DNA of 64,000 nt. Origin: Ideonella sp. (GTDB lineage Bacteria > Pseudomonadota > Gammaproteobacteria > Burkholderiales > Burkholderiaceae_C). Positions 26,201 to 32,989 of this stretch are shown here, piece by piece. The stretch's first letter is position 1; the number at the start of each line of letters is the position of its first letter. The DNA lies in the NCBI GenBank assembly GCA_016721465.1, contig JADKIA010000031.1, positions 558,001 through 622,000 on the forward strand, read 5' to 3'. The position numbers were made by a program, and so were the translations under genes. Under the pieces are notes generated by a model that saw nothing but the letters and a program-made list of their open reading frames with translations, was not told the origin of the DNA and made no database searches.

Positions 26201-26587
26201 CACTACGAGCGCATCGCCGACGGCCAGGTGGCTCTTGAGGGCGGTTGGCGCGTCTACAGCAGCGGCGCGGGCATCGCCTTCCGCCTGGTCGTGCAGTGCC
26301 TGCTGGGGCTGAGGGCGCAAGCGCAGCAGTGGATCGTGGATCCGGTGATCCCCCCTGGGCTGGATGGCATGGGGGCGAGCGTCCACCTGCAGGGGCGCGA
26401 CATCCAGGTGGTCTACCGTGTCGGTCCGGTCGGGCACGGACCGCGGCGCGTGCGCTGCAACGGCGTGGACCTGCCGCTGCATCCGCTCGCCAACCGCTAT
26501 CGCCAAGGGGGCGCGTCCATTGCCATCGCGGACCTGCAGGCCGCCCTGCGCGACCACCTCAACCGCCTGGAGATCGAGATCGGTTGA
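23210..26587 (+). CDS. GH94 family phosphorylase, probable 1,2-beta-oligoglucan phosphorylase
   Basis: A 1125-residue cytoplasmic protein without a signal peptide. The C-terminal half is a GH94 alpha/alpha barrel, with EQYSGGGWGTRDVCQGP at about 635-650, GDWPQWFMF, HGDIVFWPLLALADYL and the YGHGDWNDAL motif at 764-773; in GH94 the general-acid Asp lies in this DWND region. The N-terminal beta-sandwich is long. Cellobiose phosphorylases are about 800-850 residues and cellodextrin phosphorylases about 1000, while sophoro-oligosaccharide (1,2-beta-oligoglucan) phosphorylases are about 1050-1150, which fits best. The reaction would be phosphorolysis of an imported oligoglucan to alpha-glucose-1-phosphate. 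The start MTSPAAAPP follows the operator-promoter by 38 bp. It is transcribed divergently from the GH1 operon. Confidence 0.8.
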   Translation: MTSPAAAPPWGPIVRRNAANSLQATLNANGSLRQLCSGELSVTLFPSGEVESGPGNLVLRRIAADGTRRAVPLLGPSAPGRARQRGERRWVEGDWDGLHYRLELVLAAQATAWFWHVELFNATLRAEQLDLLLLQDVALAPWAAVRLNEAYVSHYIDHQPLLHARHGSVIASRQNQPAEGRAPWLMSGCLGRAVAWATDARQLWPANATGLADPTTLSADLPSTRWQHEHSLVALQSEPIALASGARTQCGFFGWLQADHPAASGLADLAVIDQVMGLPEARWIPPPSVADDGGNAASLFSTAPVFAAKQPEPRDLRAWYPGPWRHVESDAQGVLQSFFAAADTHVVTHAKARAVLRPHGHLMRSGAHWTPDECATTSTAWMAGVFHSALTQGHASANRLLSNLRGHLGFYRAQGLRIFVDAGDGWHLLHQPSAFSMTPQVCTWHYRSEVAHLVVRAEAALQAPEVHLSLEVLQGPPLQVLIVQHGALDNDDGLGEGALRWQPCDGGLRLDPDPLGDLARRFPGGHWRLLHAAGSAWHSVHGDEALFLDGRSRQQPYLCLRYDAARTLSLTLRGALLNQAGTALRGDAPPGDRAVRLQAPVGPSAQADGVQQLGEWLPWLNHNAQVHYLAPRGLEQYSGGGWGTRDVCQGPAEWLAALGRHDALREVLLRVFTAQNADGDWPQWFMFFERDAHVRAGDSHGDIVFWPLLALADYLAATGDAGLLDERVPYHGKDAITEALSAHVERAWAVVRGRRVAGTELAAYGHGDWNDALQPADPTLRDRLCSAWTVTLHVRTLRAWVAALQRLGHADRARVMQHWCDAVQADFQRLLVVDGVVVGYASFDPGGSVEHLLHPRDARTGIRYSALPMVHGIIDELFTPAQAAAHVALIGQHLSGPDGLRLFDWPLRYAGGPMRLFQRGESAAYFGREIGLMYMHAHLRWAEALAHLGKADAFFQALRLANPIALQGLVPQAAPRQANCYYSSSDAAFVDRDEAWTHYERIADGQVALEGGWRVYSSGAGIAFRLVVQCLLGLRAQAQQWIVDPVIPPGLDGMGASVHLQGRDIQVVYRVGPVGHGPRRVRCNGVDLPLHPLANRYRQGGASIAIADLQAALRDHLNRLEIEIG

Positions 26588-26604
26588 GGGCGCTTAAGCC
26601 TGGC

Positions 26605-27180
26605 TCAGCCGTGCAGTCGGCTGGATCGGGGCACGCTGGCCAGCAGGAACTCCATCTGGTCGGCCAGGATGCGCCGGCCGCGCAGGATCATGTCTTCGTG
26701 CAGGCTGGGCACGTAGGGCAGGTAGAGCAAGGCCAACCCGCTTTCCTCGGGCAAACGGTTGCCCTTGCGGCCGTTGCAGGACTTGCAGGCGGTGATGCAG
26801 TTCATCCAGGTGTCGCGGCCACCGCGCGAGGTGGGCACGATGTGTTCTCGGGTGAGCGTGTCGAAGCCGAAGCGGCCACCACAGTAGGCGCAGACGTGGC
26901 GGTCGCGCACGAACAGCTTGGGATTGGTCATCGCCGGTGTATGTCGCCAGGCGCGGCTGGGCACAGCGCCCTTCACGGCCACGATGGAGTGCACCTCGAT
27001 GCGCGACTGCAGCCCCGTGGCACGCTGGATGCCGCCGCGCAGCAAATGGCAGGCGCGCCCCAGCGTCCAGGCCACGGCGTCGCAGGCATACAGCAGGGCG
27101 GCCTCGCGCGGCGTGATCCACGCCTGCGGGCGTCCAGACACATCGAGCTGCAGCACGTCCAAGGACGGATACCTCCCCAT
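26605..27180 (-). CDS. HNH endonuclease family protein
   Basis: A 191-residue protein with a central HNH module: CAYCGG, then LTREHIVPTSRGG, the asparagine in WMNCITAC, and a second CKSCNG pair, so two CxxC knuckles bind zinc around the HNH catalytic residues. The N-terminal 100 residues and the C-terminal 50 belong to no domain I know. Standalone HNH proteins of this length are common in Burkholderiales, and many are of unknown role rather than restriction enzymes. It stands alone, convergent with the GH94 gene (17 bp between stops), with a hairpin-rich region upstream. No methyltransferase or toxin partner is nearby. Confidence 0.85.
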   Translation of the reverse strand: MGRYPSLDVLQLDVSGRPQAWITPREAALLYACDAVAWTLGRACHLLRGGIQRATGLQSRIEVHSIVAVKGAVPSRAWRHTPAMTNPKLFVRDRHVCAYCGGRFGFDTLTREHIVPTSRGGRDTWMNCITACKSCNGRKGNRLPEESGLALLYLPYVPSLHEDMILRGRRILADQMEFLLASVPRSSRLHG

Positions 27181-27274
27181 TCAGGGTCTGAGAGCCATGC
27201 AAGGAACCCAACCTGCGTCGCCACCCGCAGGGCCCCTCACAGGCTTGAGCGTAAACCATTCCAGCATCGGCTCT

Positions 27275-27351
27275 TGAGTCAATGAAGGGCCGCTCCCGAG
27301 TTGACTCACCCCCTCGGGGGGCGGACGACGTAGGTCGTCGGCCTGGGGGCG
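27275..27351. repeat. Cluster of inverted repeats in a 344-bp intergenic region
   Basis: The gap 27181-27524 has no gene. It contains TGAGTCAA (27275-27282) and its exact inverted copy TTGACTCA (27301-27308), then CCCCCTCGGGGG (27309-27320), then GACGAC-GTAG-GTCGTC (27324-27339). The C/G-run hairpins resemble the dispersed element at 12912 and 34192 in style but not in sequence. It may hold the HNH promoter leader or a mobile-repeat relic. Confidence 0.55.
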
Positions 27352-27478
27352 CTCTCAACCCGATCGGGGACAAGCTGCGATGCGACAACAAGTTCGGCGA
27401 TTGCTGCGCGATCTAGTCGCAAGACCCTAGAAAAAGCGGCCAAACGACACAGCACGGACGCTCAGGCTTCTGCAAAAT

Positions 27479-27493
27479 AGCACGATCGTTCGT
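27479..27493. promoter_or_regulatory. Putative TetR-family operator
   Basis: AGCACGATCGTTCGT contains the palindrome ACGATCGT, with wider half-sites AGCACGA/TCGTTCG matching in 5 of 7 positions. It lies 32 bp upstream of the GTG start of the TetR-family gene, the usual place for an autoregulatory operator. Confidence 0.45.
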
Positions 27494-27524
27494 TTCATTC
27501 ACATCCGGCCAGTCCGCCAACACC

Positions 27525-28220
27525 GTGAGCATCGCTGCCTTGCCCGTGCCCCCTGTGCCCGCCCACCCCAAGCGTGCGGCGTCGGCCACTCGATCCCTGC
27601 AAAAGGGGCAGCAGACCCGCGCGGCGATCCTCGATGCCGCGCTGGCCCTGGCTTCGCACATGGGTCTGGAAGGCCTTTCGATCGGCGCGTTGGCCGAGGT
27701 CACCAAGATGAGCAAGTCGGGCGTGTTCGCCCACTTCGGATCGCGCGAGGAATTGCAGATCGCGGTGATCCGCGAGTACCACGCGCGCTTCGAGGAAGAA
27801 GTCTTCTTTCCGGCCATGCGCGAAACGCGAGGCCTGCCGCGCCTGCGCGCGCTGTTCGAGCGCTGGGTCAAGCGTGTGTCGGTGGAGCTCGACTCCGGCT
27901 GCATCTACATCAGCGGCGCGGTGGAGTTCGACGACCGGCCCGGCCCGGTGCGCGACGCGCTCGCGTCCATGGTGTGCGCCTGGCAGGCGGCGCTGGACCG
28001 AGCCATCCGCCAGGCCATCGAAGCCGGCCAGCTGCGGGCCGATACCGATCCGCTGCAGATGCTGTTCGAGACCCACGGGCTCATCCTGGCGCTGCACCAC
28101 GACGCCCGCTTTCTGCGACTGCCCGGCGCGGTGGAGCGCGCCCGGGTCGGTTTCGACCGCATCGTCAACCTCTATCTGTCGGCGCCGGCCTCGCGCAAGG
28201 CGCGCGCAGCGTCGCGCTGA
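27525..28220 (+). CDS. TetR/AcrR-family regulator of the beta-oxidation operon
   Basis: A 231-residue TetR-type repressor with a GTG start. The helix-turn-helix lies at about 30-75 (TRAAILDAALALASHMGLEGLSIGALAEVTKMSKSG..AHFGSREEL split over the motif). The C-terminal ligand domain contains a basic-aromatic pocket (LILALHHDARFL). It is the first gene of a plus-strand run of acyl-CoA dehydrogenase, DUF2147, hydroxyacyl-CoA dehydrogenase, thiolase and hydratase genes. It therefore probably senses an acyl-CoA or fatty acid, as FadR/PsrA-type TetR proteins do, and represses itself and the operon. A palindrome precedes it. Confidence 0.88.
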   Translation: MSIAALPVPPVPAHPKRAASATRSLQKGQQTRAAILDAALALASHMGLEGLSIGALAEVTKMSKSGVFAHFGSREELQIAVIREYHARFEEEVFFPAMRETRGLPRLRALFERWVKRVSVELDSGCIYISGAVEFDDRPGPVRDALASMVCAWQAALDRAIRQAIEAGQLRADTDPLQMLFETHGLILALHHDARFLRLPGAVERARVGFDRIVNLYLSAPASRKARAASR

Positions 28221-28273
28221 TGGCCCACGCCGGCACCGTCTTTCCTTCGCTTTGAACTCACAGGAGCAAGCTC

Positions 28274-30064
28274 ATGCCCCAATACACCCCGCCCATGCGC
28301 GACATGCAGTTTCTGATGCACGAAGTGCTCGATGCCGTCGAGACACTGAAGCTGTGCCCGAAGTACTCGGACATCGATGCCGAAACGCTGAACGCGGTGC
28401 TGGAGGAGGGCGGCAAGTTTGCCGCCGAGGTGACCGCGCCCTTGAACCTGTCGGGCGACGAGCAAGGCTGCACGCTCGACAAGGCAACGCATGAAGTGAC
28501 ATCGCCGAAAGGCTTCAAGGCCGCCTATGCCCAGTATGTGGAGGCTGGCTGGGCCGCGCTGAGTTGCGATCCGGAATACGGCGGGCAAGGCCTGCCACTC
28601 ATCCTGAACCAGTGCTTCTACGAGATGCTCAACTCGGCCAACCAGGCCTGGACCATGTACCCTGGCCTGTCGCATGGCGCCTACGAGGCACTGCATGCGC
28701 ACGGCACGCCCGAGCAGAAGGCCACCTACCTGCCCAAGCTCACCAGTGGCCAATGGACCGGCACCATGTGCCTGACCGAGCCCCATTGCGGCACCGACCT
28801 GGGCCTGCTGCGCAGCAAGGCCGAACCGGTGGGCGACGGCACCTACCAAATCAGCGGCACGAAGATCTTCATCTCCGCCGGCGAGCACGACATGGTGGAC
28901 AACATCATCCACCTGGTGCTGGCGCGCCTGCCGGATGCGCCCGCCGGCAGCAAGGGCATCTCGCTGTTCATCGTGCCCAAGTTCAAGGTCAACGCCGATG
29001 GGTCGGTGGGCGCGCGCAACGGCATCTATTGCAACCGACTGGAAAACAAGATGGGCATCCATGCCAGCGCCACTTGCGAGATGCGGCTGGAAGGCGCCAT
29101 CGGCACCCTGGTGGGCGAGCCCAACAAGGGCTTGAATGCGATGTTCGTCATGATGAACGCGGCGCGCCTCGGCGTGGGCAACCAGTCCCTCGGCCTGACC
29201 GAAGGGGCCTACCAGATTGCTGTCGCGTATGCCAAGGAACGGCTGCAGATGCGCGCGCTGTCCGGCCCCAAGGCACCAGACTTGGCCGCCGACCCGATCA
29301 TCGTGCACCCCGACGTGCGCAAGATGCTGCTGACCGCCCGCGCCTACGCCGAGGGCGGCCGCGCGCTGTCGATGTACACCGCGCTGCAACTCGACACGAT
29401 GCTGAGCACCGACGACGAGGACGAGCGCAAGGACGCCGACGACACCGTGGCCCTGCTCACGCCCATCATCAAGGCCTTCCTCACCGACAACGGCTGGACG
29501 GCCACCTCGGCCTGCATGCAGGTGTTTGGTGGACACGGCTACATCCGCGAAAGCGGCATCGAGCAGTTCGTGCGTGATGCGCGCATCAACATGATCTACG
29601 AGGGCACCAACACGGTTCAGTCGCTGGATCTGCTGGGACGCAAGATCCTCGGCGACAACGGGGCCAAGCTGAAGAAGTTCGGCAAGAAGATCGCCAGCTT
29701 CGTGGAAGACGAGGGCACCAACGAGGCCATGCAGGAGTTCGTCAACCCGCTGGCCGATCTGGGCGACAAGGTGACCAAGCTCACCACCGAACTGGGCATG
29801 AAGGCCTTCGGCAATGCCGACGAGGTGGGCGCCGCCGCGGTGGACTATCTGCGCGTGGTGGGCCATTTGTGCTTTGCCTACTTCTTTGCACGGATGGCCA
29901 AGGTGGCACTTGCGAAGAAGGACTCGGGCGATCCGTTCTACACCGCCAAGCTGGCCACGGCGCGCTTCTACTTTGCCAAGCTGCTGCCCGAGACCGCGTC
30001 GCTGATCCGCAGTGCACGCTCCGGCCTCGCGCCGCTGATGGAAATGGACGAAGCCCTGTTCTGA
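28274..30064 (+). CDS. Acyl-CoA dehydrogenase (long, C-terminal-extension type)
   Basis: A 596-residue FAD-dependent acyl-CoA dehydrogenase of the class with an extra N-terminal helix domain and a C-terminal extension, as in FadE5/DmdC-like proteins. Visible motifs are CLTEPHCGTDLG (FAD/substrate loop), AARLGVGNQSLGLTEGAYQIA, MQVFGGHGYIRESGIEQFVRDARINMIYEGTN, and the ACDH_C-like end. It would introduce the trans-2 double bond in acyl-CoAs, passing electrons to ETF. It starts 53 bp after the TetR gene with a good GGAG-type site. Chain-length preference is not visible; a 3-methylthiopropionyl-CoA (DmdC) role is possible but has no supporting neighbours. Confidence 0.92.
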   Translation: MPQYTPPMRDMQFLMHEVLDAVETLKLCPKYSDIDAETLNAVLEEGGKFAAEVTAPLNLSGDEQGCTLDKATHEVTSPKGFKAAYAQYVEAGWAALSCDPEYGGQGLPLILNQCFYEMLNSANQAWTMYPGLSHGAYEALHAHGTPEQKATYLPKLTSGQWTGTMCLTEPHCGTDLGLLRSKAEPVGDGTYQISGTKIFISAGEHDMVDNIIHLVLARLPDAPAGSKGISLFIVPKFKVNADGSVGARNGIYCNRLENKMGIHASATCEMRLEGAIGTLVGEPNKGLNAMFVMMNAARLGVGNQSLGLTEGAYQIAVAYAKERLQMRALSGPKAPDLAADPIIVHPDVRKMLLTARAYAEGGRALSMYTALQLDTMLSTDDEDERKDADDTVALLTPIIKAFLTDNGWTATSACMQVFGGHGYIRESGIEQFVRDARINMIYEGTNTVQSLDLLGRKILGDNGAKLKKFGKKIASFVEDEGTNEAMQEFVNPLADLGDKVTKLTTELGMKAFGNADEVGAAAVDYLRVVGHLCFAYFFARMAKVALAKKDSGDPFYTAKLATARFYFAKLLPETASLIRSARSGLAPLMEMDEALF

Positions 30065-30117
30065 GTGCCTCTCGATACAGTTCTGTCCCTCCCCCACCCC
30101 AACACCAGGAGACTTCG

Positions 30118-30552
30118 ATGAAGAACATACTGTCCGCACTGACGCTGATGCTGGCGTCCACTCTGGTCTTCGCCCAGGCCACCCCTTTGGGGCTGTGGAA
30201 GACCATCGACGACGAGACCAAGACCGAGAAGTCGCTGGTGCGCCTCACCGAGGCCGGTGGCGTGGTCAGCGGCAAGGTGGAGAAGGTCTTCGACGCCGCC
30301 AAGCAGGACGCCAAGTGCGACAAGTGCAGCGATGACCGCAAGGACAAGCTGGTGCTGGGCATGACCATCGTGCGCAATGTCAAGCAGAACGCCGACGACA
30401 AGGCCATCTGGGACGGTGGCGACATCCTCGACCCGAACAACGGCAAGGTCTACAGGCTGCGCATGAAGCCGCTGGATGGTGGCAAGGCGCTGGAGGTGCG
30501 CGGCTACATCGGGCCGTTCTTCCGCAACCAGCAATGGATCCGCGTCGAGTGA
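30118..30552 (+). CDS. DUF2147 secreted protein
   Basis: A 144-residue exported protein: signal peptide (MKNILSALTLMLASTLVFAQA, cleaved near residue 20) followed by a DUF2147 domain, with PLGLWKTIDDETKTEKSLVR at its start and YIGPFFRNQQWIRVE at its end. A CDKCSDD motif suggests a disulfide or metal contact. The function of DUF2147 is not known. It sits inside the beta-oxidation operon, between the acyl-CoA dehydrogenase gene (53 bp upstream) and the hydroxyacyl-CoA dehydrogenase gene (31 bp downstream). A periplasmic lipid-handling role is conceivable but is only inference from position. The start has an AGGAG ribosome site. Confidence 0.88.
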   Translation: MKNILSALTLMLASTLVFAQATPLGLWKTIDDETKTEKSLVRLTEAGGVVSGKVEKVFDAAKQDAKCDKCSDDRKDKLVLGMTIVRNVKQNADDKAIWDGGDILDPNNGKVYRLRMKPLDGGKALEVRGYIGPFFRNQQWIRVE

Positions 30553-30583
30553 TCCAAGATTTTCCATATTCCCCGGAGCAAGC

Positions 30584-32977
30584 ATGAGTCAATTCAATGT
30601 CCGCAAGGTCGCCGTGCTCGGCGCCGGCGTCATGGGCGCGCAGATCGCTGCCCACCTGGTCAATGTCAAGGTGCCGGTCGTGCTGTTCGACCTGCCTGCA
30701 AAAGAGGGCCCCAAGAACGGCATCGTCACCAAGGCCATCGATGGGCTGAAGAAGCTGAAGCCCTCGCCGCTGGGTGTGGTCGAAGACGCCGCGCTCATCG
30801 GCCGGGCCAACTACGAAGAGCACCTGGAGCAGTTGCGCGACTGTGACCTCATCATCGAGGCCATCGCCGAACGCATGGACTGGAAGCGCGACCTGTACGC
30901 CAAGATCGCGCCGTTCATCGCGCCGCATGCCATCGTGGCGTCCAACACCTCGGGGCTGTCGATCACGGCGCTGTCCGAAGCGCTGCCCGCTGAGGTGAAG
31001 CCGCGCTTCTGCGGCATTCACTTCTTCAACCCGCCGCGCTACATGCAGTTGGTGGAGCTGATCCCCACGCCCACCAGCGATGCGGGCCGGCTCGATCAAC
31101 TGGAAACCTTCGTCACGCGCACGCTCGGCAAGGGCGTGGTGCGCGCCAAGGACACGCCCAACTTCGTGGCCAACCGTGTGGGCACGGCCGGCATGCTGGC
31201 CACCATCGCCGAAGCCAGCAAGTTCGGCCTGAGCTGCGACGTGGTGGACGACCTCACCGGCAAGAAGATGGGTCGCGCCAGCTCCGGCACCTTCCGCACC
31301 GCCGACGTGGTGGGGCTGGACACCCTGGCCCACGTGATCAAGACCCTGCAGGACACGCTGGGGCCCGACCAGGCCGACGATCCGTTCTACCCGAGCTTTG
31401 CCACGCCGCCGGCGTTGAGCCAATTGATCGGTGCCGGCGCGCTGGGCCAGAAGGCGGGTGCCGGCTTCTACAAGAAGGTGGGCAAGGACATCCTGCGCTT
31501 CGATGCCGACAAGGGCGACTACGTGCCGGCCGGCGGCAAGGCAGACACCATCGTCGAGCGCATCTTGAAAAAGCCCGCGGCCGAACGACTGAAGCTGCTG
31601 CGCGAATCCACGAATCCGCAGGCGCAGTTCCTGTGGGCCATCCTGCGCAACGGCTTTCACTATGTGGCCGTGCACCTGGCCGACATTGCCGATTCGGCCC
31701 GCGAAATCGACCTCGCGATGCGCTGGGGTTTCGGCATGAAGCAGGGGCCCTTCGAGCTGTGGCAGGACGCCGGCTGGCAGCAGGTGGCGCAGTGGGTGAA
31801 GGACGACATCGATGCGGGCAAGGCGCTGAGCAATACGCCGCTGCCCGCCTGGGTGTTTGATGGCCGCACGGGGGTGCACACGACCGAAGGCTCGTGGAGC
31901 GCCGCGCAAGGCAAGTACCTCGCGCGCTCGACGCTTCCGGTGTACGCACGCCAGCGCTTCCCCGAGGCGCTGTCGGGCGAGGGTGCTGCCGCGCCGCTGT
32001 CCACTGGTACCGAGGTGTTCAAGAACGACGATGTGCGCGTCTGGTCGCCCGACGGCGAAGTGCTGGTGGCCAGCATCACCTGCAAGATGCACCTCATCGG
32101 CCCCCTGGTGGGCGAGGGCCTGATCAAGGCGCTGGAGATCGCTGAAGGCGGCTACAAAGGCCTGGTGGTCTGGTCGCCGGACGAGCCCTTCTCTGCCGGG
32201 GCCAACCTCGAAGCCATGATGCCGATCTTCATGAAGGCCGGCGCCAAGGGAATTGCAGTCGAAGAGAAGAAGCTGCAGGACGCGATGCTGCGCATGCGCT
32301 ACGCCAGCGTGCCCACGGTGGCTGCGATTCGCGGCCTCGCTTTGGGGGGCGGCTGCGAGCTGGCCGTGCACTGTGCCAAGCGCGTGGCGCACATGGAGAG
32401 CTACATCGGACTGGTGGAAATCGGCGTCGGTCTGATCCCCGGTGGCGGTGGCCTGACCTACATCGCGCGCCGCGCGGCGGAGAACGCTGCCGCCGTGCCG
32501 GGCAGCGATCTGTTGGCCGCCCTCGCGGGGGGCTTCCAGGCCGCGGCGATGGCCAAGGTGGGCACCAGCGCCATCGAGAGCCGCCAGCTCGGCTACCTGT
32601 TGTGGAGCGATGTGATCGTGCCGCACAAGGACGAGCTGCTGCAGGTGGCGATCGACGAGGTCAAGGCCATGAGTGCGGCCGGCTGGCGTGCGCCGATGAA
32701 GCGCACGTTCCCGGTGGCCGGCCGCAACGGCAAGGCCACCATCCAGGCGCAACTGGTGGGCATGCGCGACGGCGGGTTCATCAGCGCGCATGATTTCCAC
32801 ATCGCCAGCCTGATCGCCGACGTGGTGTGCGGCGGTGACGTGGACGCGGGCACGCAGGTGACCGAGGAGTACCTGATGGCGCTGGAACGCAAGCACTTCG
32901 CCGCGCTGCTGGAGCACCCGAAGTCGCAAGAGCGAATGATGGGCCTGCTGCAGACCGGCAAGCCTGTGCGCAATTGA
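30584..32977 (+). CDS. 3-hydroxyacyl-CoA dehydrogenase/enoyl-CoA hydratase fusion (FadN/FadJ-like)
   Basis: A 797-residue bifunctional beta-oxidation enzyme with the dehydrogenase first: NAD-binding VLGAGVMGAQIAAH at about 9-22, the IHFFNPPRYMQLVEL catalytic-His segment at about 143-157, and two HCDH C-terminal domains. A crotonase domain follows at about 480-680 with the oxyanion segments RGLALGGGCELAVHC and GLIPGGGGLTY. This order (dehydrogenase before hydratase) is the FadN-type arrangement, the reverse of E. coli FadB. It would hydrate enoyl-CoA and oxidise 3-hydroxyacyl-CoA. The start MSQFNVRK has GGAGCAAGC upstream. It lies 12 bp before the thiolase gene, its metabolic partner. Confidence 0.93.
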   Translation: MSQFNVRKVAVLGAGVMGAQIAAHLVNVKVPVVLFDLPAKEGPKNGIVTKAIDGLKKLKPSPLGVVEDAALIGRANYEEHLEQLRDCDLIIEAIAERMDWKRDLYAKIAPFIAPHAIVASNTSGLSITALSEALPAEVKPRFCGIHFFNPPRYMQLVELIPTPTSDAGRLDQLETFVTRTLGKGVVRAKDTPNFVANRVGTAGMLATIAEASKFGLSCDVVDDLTGKKMGRASSGTFRTADVVGLDTLAHVIKTLQDTLGPDQADDPFYPSFATPPALSQLIGAGALGQKAGAGFYKKVGKDILRFDADKGDYVPAGGKADTIVERILKKPAAERLKLLRESTNPQAQFLWAILRNGFHYVAVHLADIADSAREIDLAMRWGFGMKQGPFELWQDAGWQQVAQWVKDDIDAGKALSNTPLPAWVFDGRTGVHTTEGSWSAAQGKYLARSTLPVYARQRFPEALSGEGAAAPLSTGTEVFKNDDVRVWSPDGEVLVASITCKMHLIGPLVGEGLIKALEIAEGGYKGLVVWSPDEPFSAGANLEAMMPIFMKAGAKGIAVEEKKLQDAMLRMRYASVPTVAAIRGLALGGGCELAVHCAKRVAHMESYIGLVEIGVGLIPGGGGLTYIARRAAENAAAVPGSDLLAALAGGFQAAAMAKVGTSAIESRQLGYLLWSDVIVPHKDELLQVAIDEVKAMSAAGWRAPMKRTFPVAGRNGKATIQAQLVGMRDGGFISAHDFHIASLIADVVCGGDVDAGTQVTEEYLMALERKHFAALLEHPKSQERMMGLLQTGKPVRN

Positions 32978-32989
32978 TCGGAGCAAGAC

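Noticed and set aside
26605..27180. HNH protein as part of a restriction-modification or toxin-antitoxin system
   Set aside because: No methyltransferase, specificity subunit, immunity or antitoxin gene is adjacent, and the protein is a standalone type common in Burkholderiales.
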